This document shows, one piece after another, positions 55,801 through 64,000 of a DNA stretch of 64,000 nt; position 1 is the first letter of the stretch, and each line of letters opens with the position of its first letter. The stretch spans positions 2,505,003 through 2,569,002 of the forward strand of contig NC_062229.1 in the NCBI RefSeq assembly GCF_902686445.1, in the 5' to 3' direction. Source of the stretch: Sciurus carolinensis. Lineage: Eukaryota; Chordata; Mammalia; Rodentia; Sciuridae. A program made the position numbers and the translations under genes. The notes under the pieces were generated by a model. The model saw only the letters and a program-made list of their open reading frames with translations. It was not told the origin of the DNA and searched no databases.

Positions 55801-58800
55801 CACTGTGTCCTTGGTGCCGGTCAGCACAGTCTTGCTGGTGTCCAGTCCCCCCTGGACAGCCCCTTTGGCCACATTCATGGCCCCAGTCACTCCGCTACAT
55901 ACAGTGTCCTTGGTGCCCATCAGCACAGTCTTGGTGGTGTCCACTCCAGTCTGGACAGTCCCTTTGGCCACGTTCACTGCTCCTGTGAGACCAGAGGACA
56001 CTGTGTCTTTAGTGCCGGTCAGCACGGTCTTGGTGGTGTCCACCCCAGTCTGGATGGCCCCCTTGGCCACATTTGCAGCCCCAGTGAGCCCAGTGGACAC
56101 AGTGTCCTTTGTACCCATGACCACAGACTTTGTGGTGTCCAGGCCCCCCTGGACAGTGCCTTTGGCCATGTTCACAGCGCTGGTCACTCCACTGCAGACA
56201 GTGTCCTTGGTGCCCATCAGCACATTCTTGGTGGTGTCCACTCCAGTCTGGGCAGTCCCTTTGGCCACGTTCACTGCCCCAGTGAGCCCACTGGTCACTG
56301 TGTCCTTGGTGCCAGTGATCACAGCCTTTGAAGTGTCCAGGCTCCCCTGGACAGCGCCTTTGGCCATGTCCACTGCTCCCATGACCCCACTGGACAGTGC
56401 CTCCTTGGTGCCTGTGAGTGCTGACCGAGTGCTGTCCAGGCCTCCCTGAACCACGCCCTTAGCTGCGTCCATCACATTGGCCATCCCAGAAGAGATGGCC
56501 CCCTTGGTCCTGGTCATCCTCGAGCATACCAGGTCTTTGGCCCCGGACATCGGCTGACAAGAAAGAGCAAGTGGTCAACCAAGTGGTCAACAGCGGTGCT
56601 GCACCCAAACCTCTGTCCTCACCAGCAGGCCAGGAGGGAGGGGCGTGGCCTCCTGGGGAGCAGGGCCCGCCCGCCAGGCCGACACACCTGCCCTTCCTCA
56701 GTGTGTGGGCCCTGCACTCCAGGGCAGGCTTCTGAGCCCAGCGTCACCGTGTGCCCAAAGGCCCTTTCCAGCCCCCATTCAACAGAGGGGTGGCCATGGG
56801 CCCGACACCTCCTGCACACTTGCCAGGGCCCGGACCTTGGGCCCAGCCACGTCATGACAGCCATGTGTGGCGGTCACCTGTTTGTATTCTCAGGCCGATT
56901 TCAAGCCTGGTTTCCCAGCAGCAGTGGGAAGGGCAAATCGCTTTTTAAAGCTTCAACAGACTCAAGGAAAGAGGAGAATCGAGATTTAGAACAGTCAGGA
57001 CCGGAGCAGAGGCGGCCTTGGGTCTGGATGGCCTGAGTGGGTTTGGGCCTCCAGAGGTCAGATTCTGTAGGCTCCCAGGACACAGGGTGGGCAGCTGGCA
57101 GTCTCCACCTCCAGGTGATGCCATGAGCGTGTGCCTTTTAATTCAGCAGGCCTCAAGTGGGGCGGCCGTGCCCTCCAGGACACTCATGGCGTCCGACCAG
57201 GTGTCCTGGCCTGGAGGGGTGGAGGCCAGGAAGGCTGCACTGTGGGGAGGGATCTGGGCCCAGATGTCTGCGGGGTAGGGTGAGAGGCTGGAATTCTGTT
57301 CTGGACACTTGGCCCTTGCCCACAGGTGGCTCAGGTGCCCACTTTGGCTCTGCAGCAACTGGGCTTGAAACCCAGCTCTGACCTTAGACGAGCCACGGCC
57401 ACCCTCTGAGCCTGCGCCCTCACCTGAAAATTGGTGATGACAACGACAGCTCCTTCAAGGAGGGTGGAGGAAATGGATCAAGGCACCTGTGACCTCGAAC
57501 ACAGGAGGTAGGTGCTCAGTTAATGCCAGCAGAGGGTGTGGCTTCAGCCGGCTGTGTTTTTTGTTTGCTTTTGGTACCAGGGATTGAACCCAGGGCCGCC
57601 ACATCTCCAGCCCTTTTATTTTTTATTTAGAGACAGGTCCTCCCTAATCTTAGGGCCTCCCAAAGTTGCTGAGGCTGGCTTTGAACTTCGATCCTCCTGC
57701 CTCAACCTCCCAAGCCACTGGGATTACAGGTGTGGCCACTGTGCCCGGTTGCCAGGTGTGTTTGGACTTGGGCCAAAGAGCCTTAAGGGGTGAGCGCTGT
57801 ATTTCTTTGCCCTCTGAGGTCCCCAATTCTGGCAGATGAGCAGAGAGGGGGCCATGGAAAGCTCTAGAGTGGGGACATGTGCTGGGTAGAAAATTTGTGT
57901 CAGGCTTTGCTGTCCTTTCAGCGTGGCCAGGCCTCAGGACTCTGTACTGCCAGTGGACCCACTTTCCAGGATGGGGTCAAGGCAGCATGGGTCACTGAAC
58001 TGGTGACTTCCAGCCCGCAGCCTGCCACACCCTGCTGTGTGAACTTGTGCAGTTGGCTTAGCATCTCTGTGCTGCCTTCCCCTGGGGCAGGTGGGAGCAC
58101 TTAGCCTGCTGAACACTGAGTGGGGTGCTGTTTTGGTTGCACTGCCAGAGTGGAGCCCAGACTTGGAAACAGACCCAGAGGAGAAGGAGCCACATGGATC
58201 CCCAAAGCAGGCCCGCAGTGTGTGTGCCTTCTCCCTGTCCTCCGACAGCCCAGGTGGCAGGAAGGGAACACCCAAGGGCTTCAGGCCAGCCTCTGCCAGC
58301 CCCTCACCTTTTCTGAAGGCTGTGGCAGTTCCTCTGTCCCCCTGGGCATCCGTTCTGGTTCTGTGGCCACTATGGGGACAGAAGCTAGTCAGGGAGGGTG
58401 TGGGACACAGGTTGGAATCAGCTCCCTGGTGCCTATTGCGTAATAGCCCAGCACAGCTCAAAAGGTCAGGAATGTCCCAGCCATCCAGCCAGGGACAGCA
58501 GGAGGTGACATCGACAGTCCTGGGCAGGCTCGGCCACTAACCCGTTGGGGTCTCCCGGCCCCCGGCCGTGCACTGCCCTGGGGCAGCACTTGCTGGGTGG
58601 TCTCTGCTGGACCCGGGTGCTTCTCACCCTGAGCACTTGGGCCCACAGAGCCTGGATGGTTGGCAGCCCCTGTCCTGTGCTGGCAGCTGCCAGCTGCCTG
58701 TCGGCCGAGGTATGTGAGGCACAAGTCAGCTGCCTGGGGCTCCGGGCCCAGGGCGAGGCACAGCCCTGGTGCTGCCTGGCCCGGGTCCCCTGGGCAGCTG

Positions 58801-59702
58801 CTCTGGTGTCCCGGGCCTGCCTGGAGCATCCCAGCTGACTCAGGACCAGGAGCCCCCAGGCTGTGGCCCCAGGGCAGCTGCCGCCCTCTGGGAGCCAGGA
58901 TCCCCGAGAGCACCTGGCCCTCCCGTGGGACACCAGAGGCGGGGGGCGCAGAGCGTGCGGGGGTCCCGCCCCAGCCTGCCGCGTGGGCAGCCCGCTCCCC
59001 CTGCTCATGCTCGGCTCCCCGCCCCGTGCTGCATCGAGGACACGGACGTCCTCTGGGGCTGCCTCTGCCTGGGCCCTCGCGGACCCCACCCCCGTCGCCG
59101 TCCACTCACCCTGAGCCTGAGGCTGGGTGGCCTCAGGGGCAGGGCTGCCCGAGGGGCTGGCAGCCGGACGGCTCTGTTTGCTGGAGCTGTGGGCGTTGGC
59201 CACCAGGTTGCGGGCAGAACTGAAGCCAGGCAGCGAGGCAAAGAAGCTGCCCAGGGTCTGTGGGTGGGGGGCAGCGTGAGCGAGGCCCGGCTCCGCCCGG
59301 GACCCTGCTTCCGTCACCATCTCAGCCTCTGCTCCAGTGACCTTGGACGCCTGGGCACCGTGGGCAGACACAGGAGACTGGCCGCCAGCTCGCCAAGGCC
59401 ACTTCCTGCCTGCTGCCCTTGCACAGACAGGGACACTGAGGCTGGGGAGGGGTGTGGCTCGCCTGGGTCACTTCAGGGGGAAGGCATGGGGTCTGTGTGC
59501 CGCCCCCAGCTGGGGACCCCGGGGGAGCTGGCCTCCAGGCTCCTCCCCCGCCATGTGGAGGACCTCTCTCACCCAGGAGCGTGGAGGTCGCCACCGAGGC
59601 TCTGGGGTCTCGGGGCCAGGCGGGCTGCGCCCTGTCCCTCTCCTCCTTTACCTTGCCCTTGGGCTTGGGGGGATCCCGGCTCCCTTCCTCCGCAGCAGAC
59701 AT
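49826..59702 (-). CDS. PLIN4: Perilipin-4 (S3-12), lipid-droplet coat protein with 33-residue repeat array
   Basis: Cytosolic protein that coats nascent lipid droplets in adipocytes and muscle through very long amphipathic helices. Seven coding exons on the minus strand: 59702-59652, 59257-59110, 58369-58308, 56553-52557, 52437-52250, 50314-50228 and 50155-49826. Phases join throughout, giving about 1,620 residues plus TAG (human reference about 1,357). The start MSAAEEGSRDPPKPKGK and next exon TLGSFFASLPGFSSARNLVA match the conserved N terminus. The 62-base third exon (ending QPSEK) was found by phase and by similarity to human. Residues of about 135-1256 are 34 tandem 33-residue units of the type GTKDTVSTGLTGAVNVAKG. 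The C terminus, from GSYFVRLGDL to the PLGWLVGPF motif, is the perilipin four-helix-bundle region shared with PLIN5. A TATA-type promoter lies upstream. The gene is tail to tail with HDGFL2. Confidence 0.95.
53047..56412 (-). repeat. PLIN4: PLIN4 tandem array, 34 units of 99 bases
   Basis: Thirty-four complete units encode 33 residues each without a frameshift, flanked by one decayed unit on either side (TRTKGAISSG... and GTDTVCGEVTG...). Each unit starts GTK or GAK, has the core TGAVNVAKG, and ends (T/S)K(T/S)V(L/V)(T/M). Thr/Val/Ala-rich and Lys-regular, each 33-mer is three 11-residue amphipathic helix turns in the family model. Unit blocks recur at distances of 14 units (1,386 bases) and 16 units (1,584 bases). 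Confidence 0.95.
57555..57752 (-). repeat. ID-B1 dimer (MEN), PLIN4 intron
   Basis: GGTACCAGGGATTGAACCCA with a shortened ID half, then antisense B1 from GAGACAGGTCCTCCCTAATC to GATTACAGGTGTGGCCACTG. A MIR-like piece lies just upstream at about 57360-57530. Confidence 0.8.
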
Positions 59703-59836
59703 GGTGACGGTCTCCGCAGCTGGAAGGGGCAGAGAAGGGGCGTGAGGGGTGCTCAGGGTCATGCCATCCTGCGGGAGGTCCAGCAGCCCTGATGCCCGCC
59801 TGCCCGCCTGGGTGGCAGGGAGGGGAGGCTGCTTAC

Positions 59837-59880
59837 CTAGCTGCTCAAGGCTCCCGCAGGGCGATGGGGCTGCAGCTGGC
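59837..59880 (-). other. PLIN4: Probable non-coding first exon of PLIN4
   Basis: Downstream of the TATA element, the minus strand reads GAGCAGCTAG followed by a strong donor GTAAGC (59836-59831). The coding exon has a matching acceptor TTCCAG at 59725-59720, so its 5' UTR part is 59719-59703. The 5' end near 59880 is set only by distance from the TATA box. Confidence 0.6.
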
Positions 59881-59906
59881 AGCTCCCTGTGCCTCCGGTT
59901 CCCAGG

Positions 59907-59987
59907 CCTTATAGGGTCTGGGGCGGGCGCAGGCTGGGCCAGCAGAGGCGGGCGGCCAGTGGGGCTGGGGGGCGGGGCGGTCACGTG
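59907..59987 (-). promoter_or_regulatory. PLIN4: PLIN4 core promoter: TATA element and E-box
   Basis: CTATAAGG at 59914-59907 on the minus strand sits about 30 bases before the inferred start. About 70 bases further upstream is a GTCACGTG palindromic E-box core (59980-59987) beside GC boxes. This differs from the CpG-island starts of UBXN6 and HDGFL2 and fits tissue-restricted expression. Confidence 0.6.
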
Positions 59988-59989
59988 CC

Positions 59990-62690
59990 CGCCTGTTGGG
60001 CCCAGCGTGGGCTCAGGGCCCAGCACCTTTCCCCTGCTCCCGGCGCAGGGCCAGGACTCTGCCCGTGCACGCCCCCCCCCAGCCCCGTCAAGTGCCTCAG
60101 GGGCCCTGGACTCCCCTGCTGGGCCCCAGGGAGCTGGCCCGCTTGCCCTCTGCCTCCGTGTCCCATCTGTAAGATGGGCGCCATTCAGATGTTGCCCCCC
60201 TGGATGCCTTGGCTAGTTACCATCTTCCTGCCTGGCCCCAGCCTCCTCCCCTCCCGCAGGCGACCTCCCTACTTTTCTTCTCCCCTCCCCTCACTCCTCT
60301 GATCCAGCCACACAGGCTCCTGGCAGTGAATACGGCACACCAGGTGCGATCCTGCCCCAGGACCTTTGCACAGCTGTGCCCTCTGCCTGCATACCCTCCT
60401 GGACGCCCACATGGCTGCCTCCATCCCTCGCCTCTGCCAGACCTGTTTGGCTCTCCGTCATGCACCAGCACCCAGAGCAGGGCCTGGCGCACACTCGGCA
60501 CTTGGGAAACTTGGCTAAACGTGTCCATGGGGTGGCGCTGAGTGGGAAGCGAGGTCACCTGTGACCTCTCCCCCCAGTGCTGCACTCCACAAACACTGGC
60601 TCAAAGGAGCAGGGGTGTCCTGATGAGGGAAGGGCTGTGCCCCTTTCTAGAAAGGATCTGTGTCAAAACACAGACCAAGATGGAGCAGCGCGGAGAGGGA
60701 GGTGCCCTAGGCGCGACAGTCGGCCTAGTTGGCTGGACCCATCCCAGGGAGACTCCCTAGAGGAGGTGTCCTGGGCCTGAGGCCACAGGGCCAGGAAGTG
60801 TAGAGAGAGGACTGTCTCAGGTGCCGCGTGCCAAGTGGGCCACAGGTGGACCCAGTGGGCCCTCCCTGGGCGCGTACCCTGCCTGTAGCCCGGACGGGGA
60901 TCCCAACTACGGGGGTGAGGGGCACATCCGGTCTGCCCTGGGCCCTGAGCTGGGAGTGGGGAGGGTTCAGCCTCTGGGCCTGTGATCCCAGGCCGTCCCC
61001 TTGGGGTCGTCACCACGTTTGCCAGACAGTCGGGGAACAGAGAGGGTGTGCCCCCTGGTCTCCTAGGGAGGCGTGTGCTTCCCAAGGGTGGCAGGAAGAT
61101 CCTGGCGTGCCTCCCCTTTCCCGTGAGAGGAAGTCAGCAAAGTGAACACCCAGCCATGCCTGCCCTCCTCTGCCACAGCCCCCAAGGCCTTGCCCTGCCT
61201 GCCCGGTCCCCTTGCTGGCTCCCCTTCCCCCTCCTCCATGGGGCTCCTTGCTGCTCCTCCAAACGCCAGGCTTGCTCCAGCCCCAGGCCCTTTGGCTGCC
61301 TCCAGGCCACCTTTCCCCAAATCCCTCACCTCCTGACACCACCTCCTCAGGGCGGCCTCCTGGGCTCCCACTGAAACCACTCGGCCCTCTGCACTGCCCC
61401 TCCCTCCCCTTCCTTTCATTTGTCCCATAAATTAACACTAAAATAACGTTCTCCTGCCCTGTTAGCTGCCTCCCATACGAGGACCTAGAGGACATAACGC
61501 TGTGTCCCTAAGAGAGAGCTGCCTGGCACACAGTCGGTGCTCAATAAGTGCTTGTTGAAGGAACCAGCAAGCAAGTGCATGAGTCTTTACTAGGATTCGG
61601 TTCAGCTGCCACCCCCCCCAAGGCCACCTCCCAGAGAGCGGCACACCAAGGTAGGGCATCACTTGCCCATGTAGCCGGAGGCACGGTTGGGACCCAGCCT
61701 ACCCCAGGGCACCTTGACCGTTCTCTGACCCTCCCATCCGTGCACCCAAAGTGATTCCCTCTGTCATGCCTTTGCCAGGACTGGCCCCGCTGCCAAATGC
61801 CCTTCCGGACACCCTGGCACCACGCGTGGCCCTGCAGCACCGCAGCCTGTGTGGGAGGAGCCTGGGCCAGGGGAAGGAAAGGGCTCTCAGGCTGGGCTGT
61901 GGGGGGCAGGAGGGCTACCCGCTGGGTGCAGCCTGGGAAGGCTTCCTGGAGGAGGCGCGGGCTGGGGCTTCGTGATGGGTGAGATGGCAGGGGGTGGAAG
62001 GGCATCTAGCAGGCGGGCACAGCTGCCCCTGTGGCCTGGAGGCAGGAACAGCACAATATTGGGACACAGCGGGAGGATGAAGCTGGATAGTGGGTCTGAG
62101 GGTGCCAGGGAGCCATGGAGATTCCAGAGCAGAGGAGGGAGGCCAATCTGGCATGTGGAAAGTGGCCAGGGCTCCCAGAGCCATCCTCTGGATGGGTCCC
62201 AGGGAAGCCAGGGGGCATCCTGATCTCACCACGCCACATGGTGCTTTCCCCACACCCTGCCCAGCCACGGGGGAGCCAGAGGGGCAGCCAGGAATGTGGT
62301 CAGGTGATGGGAGGGCCCCCAAGCCTGGCAGCAGCCTTGCCCCACCTTCCTCCCCCAGCCCACCCGCGCAGCTGGAGGGACACAGCCACCCAGCCCTGCA
62401 GGTCTGGGGGTGAGCAGGAGGGCTACTCCTCATCGACTCCCTTCCCTTCCTGTCTTGCCCTGTGGTTTCCAAAACATTCATTTATACTAAGGTGAGCATG
62501 GCTTCCCCTCCAGGCAGATGCAACTGAGGGTCAGCACTGGGCGCGGGCCACTGAGCACCGGCACACAGGGACCACATTCCTCTGGAATGCTGACTTGGAA
62601 CTCGCCCACCCGAGTCCTGGGTCGCATTCCTCTGAGGCCCCAGCGCCCTGGTTCTGAGACCTATCTGGCAGGTACAGAGGCCGTGGACCT
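59990..62690. other. Spacer between PLIN4 promoter and PLIN5 3' end
   Basis: No exon is supported over 2.7 kb. It holds an AGGTCA inverted repeat at 60552-60567, a MIR/L2-like end at about 61508-61565 (CCTGGCACACAGTCGGTGCT then CAATAAGTGC), and GC-rich sequence with uninformative open frames on both strands. Confidence 0.5.
60552..60567. promoter_or_regulatory. Inverted repeat of AGGTCA half-sites, 4-base spacer
   Basis: AGGTCA at 60552-60557 and TGACCT at 60562-60567, separated by CCTG. Two perfect nuclear-receptor half-sites lie about 640 bases upstream of the PLIN4 TATA element. Functional use is not shown by sequence. Confidence 0.4.
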
Positions 62691-62713
62691 TTGGACAAGC
62701 GACTGTCTTTATT
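62690..62713 (-). terminator. PLIN5: PLIN5 poly(A) signal
   Basis: AATAAA on the minus strand at 62713-62708, about 395 bases after the stop. Cleavage near 62690 is inferred. Confidence 0.75.
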
Positions 62714-63108
62714 CTGGAGAGCAAACGACATAGCACATAGGTCTGGTGGGCTGAGCAGGCCCTGTTGGTATCTCTGGTGGACCCCTCAGTCTGATTGCCA
62801 GTCTGGGGGGCTCGGGCTTCCTTTAAAGCCTTACAGACGCCACTGGGCAGACGGTGCGCTTCTCGGGGCATTGTGATCCGGGCCGGGGCAGGGAACTGAT
62901 AAGGAGCTACAGGCGCCTGAGTGGCTTTGAGGCCCCGCCATGCCCTGTGTCTAGGGAAGAGTGCGAGGGCCCGCTGTGCCGAAGGTGGCCAAGGTCCCGG
63001 CCAAGGTCCCAGCCTAGGCCCGGCTGGGCAAGGCCGTCAGTGCTGGTGCGCGGCCACCAGGGGGCAGCAGAGAGCCGGGCGCGCAGGGCGGACCGCGGGC
63101 TGCTGGGG

Positions 63109-64000
63109 TTAGAAGTCCAGCTCCGGCATCAGCGTGTGCCTGACCGGGCGGCTGGGGGCCTCGGGCTCCGCCGCGCCAGTGTCCCCGGGGAGGCACGTCC
63201 CGTCACCGTGCTCAGCCTGCCAGGCTCTCTGCTGGGCGGGCCAGTCCATGTGCGCCCAGCGCGGGTCGGGGTCCCCCACCACCTCGTCCACCCAGTCCTC
63301 CAGGCCAAGCAGGGGCTCGGAGCGCTCCACCAGGATGGGCGCGAAGGGCCCCACGAGCCAGGGCAGCGGCACCGCCTGCACCACCAGCTCCAGCAGCTCG
63401 TCCACGCAGGCGTGGGCCCTGGCCACGCGGCCCCGGCCCTCAGCCAGCGCGGCCGCCGGCACGTCCCCGAAGGAGCGGGCGTCGGCGAAGGCGGCCTGCA
63501 GGGCGTCCACGCTGCGCCGCACCTCCGCTACTTTTTCTTGCGCGCCGGCCGGCAGGCCCCGCACGCTGGCCTCCAGCGCCTCCACCGTGCTCTGCAGCTC
63601 CAGGGTCAGGCCGCGCGACAGCACCAGGGTCTCCAGCTCCGCCTGTGGAGGGCGGGGCCTCAGGTGCCTGGCCACGCCCAGGGCGCGGACCCGGGCCCTC
63701 CGCGGACCTAGGTTGCGACTGGGGACTTCCGTCTCCCGGTGCAGACACACGGGCTACTGAGACCCCGCTCCGCCTCCCTTTCTCACTTGGACGCACAGTA
63801 GGGCCGCTGCCCTGCCTTGGTTTCCCCCAGGGCCCCCGAACAGCTGACCTCAACCTTGGTTTAGGCAGCTCAGGACTGGCTCCTGGCCGCCCACGAGGTT
63901 CCAGAACCCCATGTTCGCGCTCCCTCCCAGCCTCGCCAGCAGCCCCAGCTGTCCCCCACGCCGCCTGCCCCATCTCCTCACCTGGCTGCGTCTGCGCCCG
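63109..64000 (-). CDS. PLIN5: Perilipin-5 (OXPAT/LSDP5), C-terminal part
   Basis: Lipid-droplet protein of heart, oxidative muscle and liver that restrains basal lipolysis (binding ATGL and CGI-58) and tethers droplets to mitochondria through its C-terminal tail. The last exon is 63642-63109: 177 residues, from [20 protein letters not shown] to HTLMPELDF, then TAA. The preceding exon is cut by the window edge and leaves 63982-64000, ending RRRSQ with donor GTGAGG. The segment holds most of the C-terminal four-helix bundle ([40 protein letters not shown]) and the mitochondrion-binding tail. The human protein is 463 residues, so the PAT domain and 11-mer repeats lie beyond 64000. The PLPWLVGPF motif parallels PLGWLVGPF in the adjacent PLIN4, marking them as tandem paralogues. 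Confidence 0.96.

Noticed and set aside
53971..56331. Gly/His-rich plus-strand frames (423 and 324 codons) across the same exon
   Set aside because: Same cause, a second antisense frame of the 99-base repeat. No splice or promoter support.
52880..56449. Plus-strand open frame of 1,189 codons opposite the PLIN4 repeat exon
   Set aside because: It is a by-product of the array: the period of 99 is divisible by 3, so any unit without a stop in an antisense frame stays open across all units. The encoded text is a repetitive Val/Pro/Thr pattern with no family resemblance.
58466..59371. 301-codon minus frame containing PLIN4 exon 2
   Set aside because: Only 59257-59110 is exon. The flanking parts read through introns and have no similarity to perilipins.

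Overview
This is nuclear DNA from a placental mammal, and most likely a sciurid rodent (squirrel, marmot or ground squirrel). The evidence is the interspersed repeats: many ID-type SINEs (tRNA-Ala-like, with A and B boxes), many ID-B1 dimers of the kind described as MEN in squirrels, a longer ID-derived family, and an L1 3' end with a polypurine tract. The species cannot be fixed from the sequence. Gene order and exon sequences match the block CHAF1A - UBXN6 - HDGFL2 - PLIN4 - PLIN5 (human 19p13.3). Proteins were identified by recalled similarity to human orthologues and exon limits by GT/AG sites and codon phase; no search was run. Layout: bases 1-6645 hold the last six coding exons of CHAF1A (+), the large subunit of the replication-coupled histone chaperone CAF-1. 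After a 2.6 kb convergent gap filled with old repeats, UBXN6 (-, 9316-19976, 11 coding exons, 442 residues) encodes a p97/VCP cofactor and starts in a CpG island. An 8 kb repeat-rich divergent spacer leads to a CCAAT-rich CpG promoter and HDGFL2 (+, 28258-46934, 16 coding exons, 673 residues), a PWWP/IBD chromatin reader. PLIN4 (-, 49826-59702, seven coding exons plus a non-coding first exon) lies tail to tail with HDGFL2 and encodes a lipid-droplet coat protein of about 1,620 residues with 34 near-identical 33-residue repeats. A 2.8 kb spacer separates its TATA-type promoter from the 3' end of PLIN5 (-, 63109 to the window edge), the lipid-droplet/mitochondrion tether of oxidative tissue. How the genes relate: CHAF1A and HDGFL2 are chromatin factors, UBXN6 serves protein and organelle quality control, and PLIN4/PLIN5 are tandem paralogues with a shared C-terminal helical fold. 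The first three have housekeeping features, and PLIN4 has a TATA-type start in keeping with tissue-restricted expression. No prokaryotic-type system, CRISPR array or wholly new gene family was found. The points most worth a second look are the internally duplicated PLIN4 array, a candidate UG-flanked in-frame cryptic exon in HDGFL2, overlapping HDGFL2/PLIN4 polyadenylation sites, a three-level nested retroinsertion with a repeated target site, a CCAAT-box array, and a UBXN6 poly(A) signal that directly abuts the stop codon.
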